Shown one piece after another: positions 54,481-64,000 of a stretch of 64,000 nt of DNA. The DNA is taken from NCBI GenBank assembly GCA_028554755.1, contig JAPTOF010000014.1:5704001-5768000 (forward strand), written 5' to 3'. Under the pieces are notes generated by a model. It saw nothing but the letters and a program-made list of their open reading frames with translations, ran no database searches and was not told where the DNA came from. Source of the stretch: Cordia subcordata. Its lineage: Eukaryota > Streptophyta > Magnoliopsida > Boraginales > Cordiaceae. The translations under genes and the position numbers were made by a program. Each line of letters starts with the position of its first letter. The first letter of the stretch is position 1.

Positions 54481-55684
54481 AATCACACCATGTTTCATTC
54501 ACATCTCGAACCTTAAACCTTCCTTATTATAAGACTCTATAAGCATATAATCCACTAATCAAGCTAATATGACATTCATTAATTATCTTGCATAACAATA
54601 TATGTATGTATTATCTAAACCCCTCCCTGCCTATATTGTAAAATCGCTGACTATTCTTCATTATTTTATAGTAAAATCATTGCTTATTTTTAGTTTTTGT
54701 TTTGGTAGTGAGTTAAGAATAGTGCAATGTATTATACGATGGCAAATGTTTCACGCCTCTGAATCTCCCCATGAACTCGGCGGCCTGAGAAAGGCAAAAA
54801 GTTAAAAAAAAGAGAAGAAGGAGAACACATTTAAAAAGGAAAAAAAAAAAAAAGAAAAAGAAAAAGGTATGATCAGAAGCTAACTCACATAATTGCTAAC
54901 TTGAAAGAAATCTAACTTTTGACTATTTAAATGTTGCATCTTATTTGGTGCCAGTGTTGAAGTGGTAAAGGTAAAATGAATGTCTCGTTATTACAAAAAA
55001 TAAATAAATAGTTCACAAATTACAAGTCATGTTATTGGAACTTTTAGCTTAACAGCATACTTTTTTTCTTTAGACCCTCATCTCTAATCTAACCAACAGC
55101 TCTTCATAAAATTCAAATGCACGCGCATACTTTTGGAAAAAATATTAGTGCCAATCTCTTATTGACCAAATATTTTAAATGTTGTCTAAGTTCTATGAAC
55201 TCCATGTGCCCTAGGAAATCAATTTTATAATTTATCTTCTCAACAATGAACATGTAACAGCTCAATTTTGCATAACCATAAGCATGATAGAGACTGTTTC
55301 AATGAAAACCCACATTATTTGACAATTACATAACATTTTCTGACCAAAAAATGATTTGGGAATTATAAATTACAATAAGTAGTGCCATATATTTTTTTAT
55401 CATTTCTTTTAGCATGTTTGTTTAACACCTTAATAAATCAAGACAATTATTTCTTGTCACATCTAGATGCAAAACGCACCATTCTTTTCCATCTCAATTT
55501 TTATTACCTATTTCAATTTAAAAAGGAAAAAAAGGGACATCTAAATCCAACTATCCAAGTGTTGTCATCCATTAGTTTGTCCAAGATAACAGGCGGAATT
55601 CAAAAGCTAACAATTAGACAATCTCTTTGAATCACTTTGAGCAACTAATTTGGAGAAAATAAAGATGATAGATACATACATATA

Positions 55685-55720
<36 letters not shown>
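54481..55720. other. intergenic, no gene seen
   Basis: AT-rich, with a polyA/AAAG run near 54838-54866 and a TA run near 55692-55715. Open frames at 54602-54805 and 55382-55630 show no recognisable motif. Confidence 0.45.
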
Positions 55721-55721
<1 letters not shown>

Positions 55722-55724
<3 letters not shown>

Positions 55725-55850
55725 TACAGCGGTCCCTTGCAAAAAAGTATTAGCTCAATAATACTTATCGTGTCATACATATAACTATAACTAATACCAA
55801 TTGATTATTTACATTTCCACTGCGCATTATACGCGCAAAATTCCAAATAA
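55722..55850 (+). repeat. direct repeat, unit 1
   Basis: Shares CTACAGCGGTCCCTTGCAAA, GTGTCATACATATAACTATA, CTAATA and TTATACGCGCAAAATT with 56213-56335 in the same order and strand. Family unknown. Confidence 0.7.
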
Positions 55851-56212
55851 GATTACATAGTCCATGTACTGATATATACTACAGAGCTATCTGGATTGAC
55901 TTTTTTCACATAAAGAAACTTCTTTTTCATTAAAAATGCATTTCTTTTTAAACTATTTTGATTAACTTTCGAAAAAACTAAAACTTGTAAAAAAAAATTT
56001 TAATTTTAACTTTTTTAAAAGTTAAAATTTTGAATTTTTTAAATATATCTTTTTATAAGTTTCACAAAAAAAAAAAAAAAGCACCTTTTTTAAGAAATCT
56101 ATCTTTCCCATTGATTTGGTGCTTAATGATTTCAAACTTGACAATTTCAACATATATATGCAATAATTGATCTCACACAAATTTTGGTCACTAATTTAGA
56201 CAACATAACACC
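55851..56212. other. spacer between direct repeats, A/T foldback
   Basis: Contains a T-rich/A-rich foldback at about 55885-56110. No gene. Confidence 0.4.
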
Positions 56213-56335
56213 TACGGGCTACGGTGGTCCGCCGCAAAAGAATCATTAACTCAATGTCGTGTCTTACGTGCAACTATAACTAATAACAAAGGATCACATA
56301 TATTTTCACTGTATATTACACACGCAAAATTTTAA
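56213..56335 (+). repeat. direct repeat, unit 2
   Basis: Counterpart of 55722-55850 (CTACGGTGGTCCGCCGCAAA, GTGTCTTACGTGCAACTATA, TTACACACGCAAAATT). The units start 491 bp apart. Confidence 0.7.
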
Positions 56336-56880
56336 TTTAATTTTTTCTAAAAATTAAAAATTTATAAGCCTCAAAAGATACTTTTTAACAAGTTATATAA
56401 AATATTTTTTCAAGAGACAATCCAAGCTGGTCTATTTTAGAAATTAGTCTTTCCGCCATTGATTTCTAGCTCATTTGAATGGGCGTTTCTCTATAACTTT
56501 TTGGAAATGAACCTGTTTTTTTTTTTCTTTAAGGAATTAAGGGATAGTTGAGATTATGTTCGTCAAGTGTGAAATTTTGGATTTGATTCCATGGGGATAG
56601 GGTTTAACAAAAAAATTGACTATTTTATTTTAAAAATTAAAATTTTTTACTTCTGAAAACAATTGAATTTGTCTTTGAAAACCATTCAAATACTAATCAG
56701 GAAAAAATATAATTTTTTTTAAAAATTTCTTTCTATTAAAAGAAATAATCCAAATAGATCCTTTGTTGGATAATCTTCCTTTAAATACACTAGCTAGTAT
56801 GCCTACTGAAATAAATATTCGATCCAAAAATAAAAAGGAAATAAATATGCATAGAGAACAAGATGTATATTAAAGATTTA
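56336..56880. other. upstream region of the ELF4-like gene
   Basis: AT-rich foldback debris to about 56765, then about 110 bp of likely proximal promoter. No intact evening element (AAAATATCT) or G-box was seen by eye. Confidence 0.4.
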
Positions 56881-56881
56881 C

Positions 56882-56889
56882 TTATAAAG
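56882..56889 (+). promoter_or_regulatory. candidate TATA box of the ELF4-like gene
   Basis: TTATAAAG lies about 30-40 bp before the CT-rich, ATG-poor leader. Distance and composition are suitable; no transcript evidence is available. Confidence 0.4.
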
Positions 56890-56914
56890 ACAAAGTTGGG
56901 AAACAATAGCAAAG

Positions 56915-57140
56915 ATAGAGATAGACACAGAGAGAAAATTTTTTTAGACAAACAACAGAGCAAACAGAAATGGTGGGTCTGAGACCCTGACTGTCAAATC
57001 TACTCTCTCTCTCAAATTCAGACTTAGAGAGCTCTCATATTTTCACACACAAACACACACATTCTCTCTCTCATTCTCCCGGGATATTCAATTCAATCTG
57101 CCATCTTTGCTTCTCATATAAATATTCCCAGATTTTCAAG
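56915..57140 (+). other. 5' untranslated exon 1 of the ELF4-like gene
   Basis: CT-rich leader (CTCTCTCTCTC runs at 57001-57012 and 57064-57076) ending TTTTCAAG before a donor GTACGTC at 57141. It contains a 6-codon upstream ORF (56970-56990). The start is estimated from the TATA box and is approximate. Confidence 0.55.
56970..56990 (+). promoter_or_regulatory. short upstream ORF in the ELF4 leader
   Basis: ATG GTG GGT CTG AGA CCC TGA encodes MVGLRP. The start context GAAATGG (purine at -3, G at +4) is strong, so it could lower translation of the main ORF if the leader begins upstream of it. Confidence 0.4.
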
Positions 57141-58429
57141 GTACGTCACCACACATAATACATACATACATATATATAAATATATATATATATATATGTG
57201 TATTTAGATAGATAGATAGATAGATATATATAGATATAGATAACAATGATATAGCTGTGAGGAAATATGTGGTTGCATACATTTGGAACCAAGACTGATG
57301 ATATATGCCCAGAAAAAATAATGAATGTTTCTCTTTACATTATATAAATTCTACCACTTTTATGAGCTGCCATAGTTTGTAGTGGCGTCAATGTTTTTGA
57401 TAACTGCAAAAGTGGTTTCATATGTGTGTAAAGTGTCAAACTTTTTTAGTTTACATATAATTCTTCAATCTTCATTACTTTTTCGCTTTTTATTTTTAAT
57501 AATTTTGGTCTATTTCTTTTTTGCTTATGTTCCTTTGTAACTATTTGAGTCTTGATTTTTCTTGGGTTTCTATGTTAGGAGTTTATGCTTCTGTGATTGC
57601 TCTTCTGCGTGTGAGTTTCAAACATTTGAATTCTCAAATTTTGTCATCTTTCTAAAATTATTTCGATAAACTTTAAGTACCATGTATTTTCTTTTTCCAT
57701 TTTCATATGTAATTTCGATTATGATAAAAGTTTCGTGCATCGAATTATCATTAATAAGATAATCAAATAGTTTGTTTGTTTCTTTGGACTAATACCCTTA
57801 ATCCCTTATGAGAGTTATGACCAATATCTACACTGCAACATTGACTGGCCTTTTTTTGGGTGTTGGGACTCTTTTCATGAAACACTGCGCATTTTGCCTT
57901 TAGGTGGGTGTTTCTGACTACATGATAAAAAGCTTCCCTTATGTGGAAAATGGTATCCCTTATCTGCTTTCTCACATCTCATCATGCCTTTAATAATAAT
58001 GATAAAATAGTAGTCATAATTGTGAAAATAATACTAGCAATAATTTCATAGTTGTTAATATCAATAATGTTTTTACACCTTGTCTCTTATGCACAACTTA
58101 TCTGCACAAAATTCAAACACATTATCATGTTTGGGGAAAAACGTTGGGTCCGGGCCACTCAAAATCCGCCCAGTGATGAAAAGATAGGTTCCACATGAAT
58201 TTTGAATTTTTTGTGTGTGTGAGAGGAGCGGTTGGATGATTCCTTGGACAAAGACTTTCCCCATGTTTGGTCCTTTTTCCCTGTTAATGCAAGTAAGTAC
58301 AGATCACAAGATGTAATGGTGGCCATTTCTCAAAGAGCTATAATACGCTCTCCTCATTGTTCACCGTTTACTTTCTTCCTTTTTTAAGTTTTTCTGGTCT
58401 GAATGTTGGTTTTTTTTTTTTTGGTGCAG
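57141..58429 (+). other. intron in the 5' leader of the ELF4-like gene
   Basis: The donor is AAG|GTACGTC at 57141. The acceptor is a long T run then GGTGCAG at 58423-58429. The interior is T-rich with a TA/GATA microsatellite (57170-57240), as in plant introns. It places the CT-rich leader directly before the 40-nt leader of the coding exon. No spliced read is available. Confidence 0.6.
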
Positions 58430-58469
58430 CATTGATTTTGTTCAAGAATTTCAACCGATCCGGAAGGAA

Positions 58470-58814
58470 ATGGAGGGGGATACATTTTCAGGGCTTGGTA
58501 ATGGTGCAGAGATGGATAACAAGGTTATGCAGACATTTCAGAAGACATTTGTGCAAGTGCAGAACATATTGGATCAGAATAGGCTGTTAATAAATGAGAT
58601 AAACCAGAACCATGAGTTCAAGCTCCCTGATAATTTGAGCAGGAACAATGGGTTGATTAGAGAGCTCAACAACAATATCAGAAGGGTGGTTCATCTTTAT
58701 GCTGACCTTTCAAGTTCTTTAACAAAATCCATGGAAACTTCATCAGATGGGGAGTCAAGTGGTGCCGTGAGATCAGATGGAAGAGCTAGTCACAAGAGGA
58801 GTAGACCTGTTTAG
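58470..58814 (+). CDS. ELF4: EARLY FLOWERING 4 (ELF4) family protein
   Basis: 114 residues, intronless coding region, the normal size of ELF4 (about 110 residues). Residues 15-88 are the ELF4 domain (DUF1313): MDNKVMQTFQKTFVQVQNIL (15-34), DQNRLLINEINQNHEFKLPD (35-54), NNGLIRELNNNIRRVVHLYA (59-78) and DLSSSLTKS (79-87), predicted as a helical hairpin that dimerises. The tail is Ser/Asp-rich and ends in a basic SHKRSRPV. ELF4 joins ELF3 and LUX in the nuclear evening complex, which represses clock and growth genes at night. The chosen ATG follows a purine context and opens the domain at the family's usual offset; the overlapping frame (58357-58590) has no family match. It could be an ELF4-LIKE paralogue; the acidic N-terminus and length fit ELF4 itself better. 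Confidence 0.92.
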   Translation: MEGDTFSGLGNGAEMDNKVMQTFQKTFVQVQNILDQNRLLINEINQNHEFKLPDNLSRNNGLIRELNNNIRRVVHLYADLSSSLTKSMETSSDGESSGAVRSDGRASHKRSRPV

Positions 58815-59000
58815 CAGAGTTGGTTACTAGTACACATTGTATCTCTGTAGCTGCAGATCTAATTGAATGGAGGTTGCTTGCGTTACCAATCTTCTGACTC
58901 TGCTCTTCTTGATTATTTTAGTGGAATATGTTTCTTATCATTTGCTAATGGAAAATTCTTAAGTTCTTCCATGAGTGCATTTCAACTTATGTAAGTATAG
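58815..59000 (+). other. probable 3' untranslated region of the ELF4-like gene
   Basis: Moderately complex sequence after the stop, without an obvious repeat. No canonical AATAAA was identified with confidence. Confidence 0.35.
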
Positions 59001-61138
59001 GAGGGAATTAGGGATAACTCAAGTAATTTTTTTCCAAAACGAGAACGATAGCCTGCGATTGAATCCCATGAGCAAGGGTTCAGTTGGGGATGGGGGTTAA
59101 AAAAGAAAAAGGACTAGTGAATGGTGGATGTCATTTAACAAAATTGAAGGCGAACCCGTTGTTAATGACACTCTCTAATGACCCTTGTTTTTGGCTTTTT
59201 GTGTTTTTCCAAATAGATTGATTCTTATAAATAGGCTACTTTTTCAGTTTGTCAAAAGGTTAACAGAGGATTTGATATGTCTTTTATAAATTCTACTTCT
59301 TTTTTCTCCTTTTGTTCCCATCATTCTCTTTTGATGAAGTTTCTCCACCTTTTGGTGGAAGCTACTTTAGTTTTCCTTTTCAGCCTCAGCACAAAGTGAT
59401 ATTGCTTATAGATTATAGTTGTTTTAACTGAGAAGTGGAAGAGTTAGTATGGCAGTCCTTTTTCCTCCATGAAAACAAAACCAAAAGTCCTTTTGCCAGT
59501 TTGAAAACTGCTTGGATTTTACTGTTCATGATTTGGACGTGGAGAATTGAGCACAATCTCTGCAAAGATGCCCTGATACAATCCGGAGAAAAGCAGCTTT
59601 CTCATTCACTTTTCAGTTCCCAGTTATACACACCACCACAAAACAGAATCTCATTTAAGGGAGTAAGAAATCAGAGTCTTTTGACCCTTTTTCAATACGG
59701 AATTAGAGAGTGAACATGATTTGGTTTTGAAAATAATTTAATTCAAATTAAAGTAATTGATTTTTATTAAAAATTAATCTGTTAATTTTTAACTATATGA
59801 AATAATCTGACCAATCTGAATTATTGGGTTGATTTTATCGATTTAGCTAAACTTTATTCACTCCTACACATTTGTCTTTGACAAATTTTTTAGACTCAAG
59901 TTTTAACCTAGGGACATCTAGTTTTACCAAAAGAGATATAATTTAGGTTAATTATTAAATACAACATCAACTAAGATTTAACTAAAAAGAAGATAAATTT
60001 GGGAACCCATATTCACTAAGTTTTTTTCCCAAAAAAAAATTATTAATTATATTAAATTTGAGACTTGAACAAGTCTTCCAAAATTACACCATGAGAATCT
60101 AGACTGGGGTAACTCTTTAGGTTTCCTTTATAGGATTTGTTTATGTCATCCAATGACAATTTGTTAGGTTGGTTTTGATGGGGAAACAAGTACATAAACA
60201 ATAGGAATGAGAATAAACAGGTTCTCTTCTTGGTTGTATTTAAATTTAGATCTTTTTGAATTTATTTTCATTTAAAAATATTTTTTCTTGTAAATAATTT
60301 TTTTGTAATAATTAACTGAATTGATTTTAAAAAATTTTAAAAAAATGTTCTAATTTAACTTCCTCAAGATTTTGAAATTTCAACTTCTCAAAAAAATTAT
60401 TTCTTTTAAAAGTTATAAAAAAAGTCTTTGAAAAAGTCAACGCACACGAGCCCCTATACATAATTATTCCTTTCTCTACGTGAACTTTTCCGTAGCTTCT
60501 CCAAATTATAAATTTAATAGTGCAGTGGGTTCGTTTGAATTGATATTTTTTCAAGAACAAAATACCTTTTATAATAATTATTTGTCTTGATTTTTAAAAA
60601 AATTGAAATTCTTAAGGAAAAAAGAAGCTAATTTATAGTTTTTTTCAGAAATTAGAACTTTTAGCTTTTTAAAAAAATATTTTAAAAAAAATTAATTCAA
60701 ACGAGGCCCATCGAAATATAAATTTTAAATTTGATAAAAAAAAATTATAATACAAAAGTTCTCCAAAAACAAAAAGGCTGCAGATAAGTGGATTCCATGT
60801 GCTCATATTCGAACACAATCTCCTCCTACACATTACCGTACGCACATAAGAAACACACGCATAGTGGCTGCGAGGGAGGTGGACCCCAGAATATGAGATC
60901 CAGATTTTCCTCATCTTGTTGAATCTGGGAGACCCACATGGGGGCGATAAATTGCAATTGGCTTGGCTTGTTTCTGGGTGTAGAATTTGGCATATCATCT
61001 TCCTTTTTGTGGGTGTGAATCCATCTAAAATTGACTCATTATCATGGCGTTTCACCCTGATTTGACTGAAAGATGTTAAAATTATGACTGCATAATTGAT
61101 CCATATCGTTTATCATGCCATGTTCTATCATAATATAT
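59001..61138. other. intergenic, no gene supported
   Basis: Holds an unrecognised 92-codon frame at 59435-59713 (MEELVWQSFF...), A/T foldback-like DNA at 60330-60715, and a higher-complexity patch at 60770-61060 whose minus frame (60669-61055) shows no known motif. No RNA gene seen. Confidence 0.4.
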
Positions 61139-61450
61139 GTACATGCATTTCTGCAATGTTCTACTAAAAGCAGCTCGTGCAAAGTCATGTATTGTATATT
61201 TAAGTGTTGGCACATTAGACTAGTTACTTAGTAGTTGTAATCATCTTAACATATTATTTGTTGTTCGTAATTGTAGATCATATTATCTACAATTAAAATC
61301 TTGATCGGAATATAACAGGTGCAGACAATATGTGAATCATAAGATAAGAGAATGAATTGAATTTAAAGCACATATGTGTGTTACTAATCAATGACGTTTT
61401 AACCCTCAATTCATTGGATCAAAAAATGGAAAATATGACTATTAGTTAAA
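61139..61450 (+). repeat. duplicated segment, copy 1
   Basis: Matches 63240-63515 in order: GCAATGTTCTACTAAAAGCA, GTATTGTATATTTAAGTGTT, CATATTATTTGTTGTT, AGAGAATGAATTGAATTTA and GGAAAATATGACTATTAG. No coding sequence. An inverted LTR remnant and ~580 bp of other DNA lie between the copies. Confidence 0.75.
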
Positions 61451-62023
61451 CAGATATAAGGCCTATTTGACATAATTAGCTGTTTAGTTAAGTGATAATT
61501 GTTTGGTTAACTGATAATTATTTAGCTACATCACTTGGCCGATTAAATAAAATAATTAGTAATTTCGTAAGGATACTGGTTTCCTAGAGTTAAGAATAAT
61601 TAAAGATGGTTATTCTTAGAGTTCATAGAGAACATAGCAAAAGTATGTGTAAAAAGGTATAAAGAGTTATCTTAGCAAGGCTTCGGAAGAAACTTTTCGT
61701 AGCGACATATTAATCAATCAAAACAAGCATAACCTAATATTCGAGGTTCACATGAGAGTGAACATAGCAAAAAGTTGTCAATAGGTATTGCAAAATGATT
61801 ATACCCTCTTTATGTGTCTCACATGTTGGAAAATTATTAATCATATGAGCTTACGTGATGTAATTCAAAATGCATTATAAGTTATTTTGAAATTAAGCCC
61901 ACAAAAGTGATTTTTTTTTATTTATTGATTCCACATAAGTGATTCTATTAGGTTAAAAGTTTGGGCCTTTGGCATCTCATCTAATATGGATCTTTTATAT
62001 GTAGAAACTTCGTTTCTTGATTT
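61451..62023. other. intergenic, possible MITE end
   Basis: Begins with GGCCTATTTGACATAATTAG, similar to hAT MITE termini, but no partner end is seen. No gene. Confidence 0.35.
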
Positions 62024-63016
62024 TGTTAGAAACTAGTAATAGTAATAAAATGTAGAAATAGTAACAAGGCAAATAGAAAACTGAACTGGAAATAACAAAT
62101 AAAGAAGAAATAAACAAAATTAGTTGAGGCTCGAGATACACGATTTCCTTAAAGGATTTACGCCCCTTCTACGGTGCTAAAGGTTATGGCATATCCTTCC
62201 CAGAATACAATGACTATACCTCTTGACTATGGTAGTACACCGAAGCAAGAGCCGGCGAACCAGAAGCGTAGGACTCTCTCTGTATGAGGGAAAAACGACT
62301 AGCAAAATGCTTATACTATTACACTATATGCTAATACGAGAATGCTACTATTTTTTTTTCCCTCTGGCTCCTTCTGAACACGGCTATATATAGTGGAGCA
62401 AAGAGGAGCAGTCAGCAAATAGCCATTAAGGGAGCCATAAACATGTCCCTCCAACAGTCAAAAACGTCCACAAAATAAGCTCACCTGATGCCAACGTGCT
62501 AAAAAGTAAATCCCGAGCTTTAATATATCAGTTACGTCCTCCTCAAACTCTTCAGGTGTTTGAGTTTTTTTTTTTTTGGGATTTTTTTTCCCAAAAAATA
62601 CAAACCGGAGTAAAAAATCGTGCCACACCCACACCCGCGCCGCGTCCCCAGACCGGCCGAGCCGAGCCGTGCCATGCGGGCTCGCGCGCGCGCACGTGTG
62701 TGGTGGGTTTAGTACCATGCCCACCATGTATAGTCTTCCCTCCATATGCTTCACTGGCACACCTCATAAAGGAATCTATATATAAAGTGAGAAAAATTTA
62801 ATGGTTTTCCTATGTGGAATACAAACCCACAGATAACCAAATCTAACAACCAAACTAGTAACCCACTCAACTTTGGTTGCTAATTTCTCATTCACCTTTA
62901 ATCCGTTTTTAACATGTAAATATATCATGTTAATCCATTCGAAACAAGGAACATAACGATATCAACAACAGACCCTTTTGACGTGCGGGACCTAACTCAA
63001 AAATTGAGTCAATATT
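62024..63016 (-). mobile_element. Copia-type LTR remnant (copy B, inverted relative to 39497-40452)
   Basis: In minus orientation it shares the whole of copy A: AATATTGACTCAATTTTTGA, GTCCCGCACGTCAAAAGGGT, GTGGGCATGGTACTAAACCC, TAAAGCTCGGGATTTACT and CCTCGA(C/G)CTAATTT-type U5. It ends GTTTCTAACA at 62024. The GC patch (62620-62700) differs in length and order from that of copy A. Frames in it (62458-62801) are not genes. Confidence 0.72.
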
Positions 63017-63239
63017 ACTTTGACCTCATGTTAAAGCATTCTAAACTAACAGATTTATGTTTTGTAATGAGCTAAAATCAAAATAAGGAATAAAAAAGAT
63101 ATATTAGGGTTGTAGTTTTCAATTAATGTGGTTAATTGTATTGTTGTTATTCTCTTCAACATCCCATTATTGGAAAGGATACATAAAGAAACTCTATCCT
63201 TTTGGAAGATCACAAACTTACAATCATCTCATTTCTTAC
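63017..63239. other. intergenic, no gene seen
   Basis: Short AT-rich spacer between the LTR remnant and duplicate copy 2. Confidence 0.4.
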
Positions 63240-63515
63240 ATGCGTTATCATGAATGTTCTACTAAACACAGCTCGTGTTAAGGCGTATTGTATATTTAAG
63301 AGTTGCCACATTAGATCGATCATCTGGTAGTCGTGATCATCCTAGCATATTATTTGTTGTTTGTAATCGTTAATCTAGCTAAGATCTTGACTCAACTAGA
63401 ACAATATAAACAACTTATGAATCAGCAGACAAGAGAATGAATTGAATTTAGGGTATTGGTGTATCACTAGCCAATGACATTTCATCAGATTAAGAATGGA
63501 AAATTTGACTATTAG
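63240..63515 (+). repeat. duplicated segment, copy 2
   Basis: Same strand and order as 61139-61450, with several indels (for example GAATGTTCTACTAAACACAG, GTATTGTATATTTAAGAGTT). Confidence 0.75.
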
Positions 63516-64000
63516 ATTACATTTGTTATGCTACACTAGTCTAGAATGAAATGACCATTCCAATTTCTGATTCCTTTTCTTTCTTTTGGTAGAATTAATT
63601 GGAGTTGGACTTTCCAATAAAATGATCTTTTCATGAAAAAATTAGAAAGTTCATTGCTTAGCTAAACCTAAGTAATGATTGTTCCAACTTGTGTGGGAAT
63701 CAATTAAAAATAAAATGAAATCATAAAAATAACTTATTCTCCATCTACCATCTCGCAAATTCTCAATTGCTATTAAAAAATAAATTAAAAGGTAAAAAAT
63801 ATAAAAATGTGAAAAGTAAAAAAATTTAAAAGTTACAAATCTAAACAATTAAAAAAATACAAATTTGAAAAATTAAAAGTAGAGATATGTTTTTTATTTT
63901 TTATTTTTATTCTTTTCTAGTTGCAAACTCATATGGTTTTATTGAATGGTTAACTTTTCTCTCTCAATTAAAAATAAATTGAAATATGGTGCTAAAATAA
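63516..64000. other. intergenic, no gene seen
   Basis: AT-rich to the window end. The part at 63780-63890 is A-rich with reiterated AAAAGT and AAAAAT phrases. Nothing coding. Confidence 0.45.

Noticed and set aside
58357..58590. 77-codon plus frame overlapping the ELF4 start
   Set aside because: It is out of frame with the ELF4 domain and spans the inferred splice acceptor.
59435..59713. 92-codon plus ORF downstream of ELF4
   Set aside because: No recognisable domain, no promoter or splice signals that I could support; left as intergenic.
60669..61055. 128-codon minus ORF next to higher-complexity DNA
   Set aside because: No motif or signal; the C-terminal half is translated A/T foldback DNA.
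1..64000. tRNA, rRNA or snRNA genes
   Set aside because: Only PBS sequences complementary to tRNA 3' ends were found; no cloverleaf or conserved A/B box pair was recognised by eye. A tRNA scan would settle it.
1..64000. A new defence, secretion or biosynthetic system
   Set aside because: The window holds two ordinary plant genes, two or three gene remnants and transposons; no cluster of co-oriented novel genes is present.

Overview
The window is plant nuclear DNA, most likely from a eudicot. It is very AT-rich, has long gene-poor stretches and A/T-flanked microsatellites, and is dense in plant-type LTR retrotransposons (Copia, chromodomain Gypsy, Athila-like Gypsy, TRIM), with Helitron-, CACTA-, hAT- and Mutator-like DNA elements. 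Only two genes look intact: a secreted cystatin-like protein (41236-41574, minus) and an ELF4-family circadian-clock gene (coding exon 58470-58814, plus, with a non-coding first exon and a leader intron). There is no bacterial operon, CRISPR array or phage. No wholly new system was found; the interest lies in transposon nesting, decayed genes and duplications.

1-1.44 kb: 3' end of an LTR retrotransposon (polypurine tract plus LTR), with a TIR element (480-1190) inside the LTR. 1.87-2.56 kb and 12.96-13.99 kb: two copies of a module made of a long-TIR MITE followed by a broken ORF with a signal-peptide-like start. Between them lies a nested complex. A Gypsy element (3009-12316, minus, 5-bp TSD ATAAG) has a 4.8-kb Copia (4397-9205) in its 3' LTR and a 616-bp Helitron (11658-12273) in its 5' LTR; only 594 bp of its internal region remains.

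14.08-21.56 kb: an Athila-like Gypsy (minus) with decayed gag and protease. Its 5' LTR is split by a 3.65-kb CACTA element (17521-21169) with long GACCG-rich subterminal arrays. 23.86-29.16 kb: a TRIM-like element (two ~450-bp LTRs, PBS, PPT, ~300-bp interior) whose interior is split by a 4.1-kb Copia derivative (24392-28498, TSD TCCTT). 29.27-36.37 kb: an almost full-length, stop-ridden Copia on the plus strand with all domains visible.

36.4-45.5 kb: an LBD (LOB-domain) pseudogene (37361-37809), an RNase H fragment (39010-39527), a Copia-type LTR remnant (39497-40452) and the cystatin gene with a truncated tandem copy. 45.5-56.8 kb: intergenic DNA with MITEs, foldback elements and microsatellites. 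56.8-59 kb: the ELF4 locus. 59-64 kb: intergenic DNA, with the inverted partner of the 39.5-kb LTR remnant (62024-63016) between two copies of a ~300-bp duplicated segment.

ELF4 would act in the evening complex of the circadian clock and the cystatin-like protein in the secretory or apoplastic space; nothing links them functionally. The rest is repeat-driven genome structure. All calls are from reading the sequence by eye; no database search was run.
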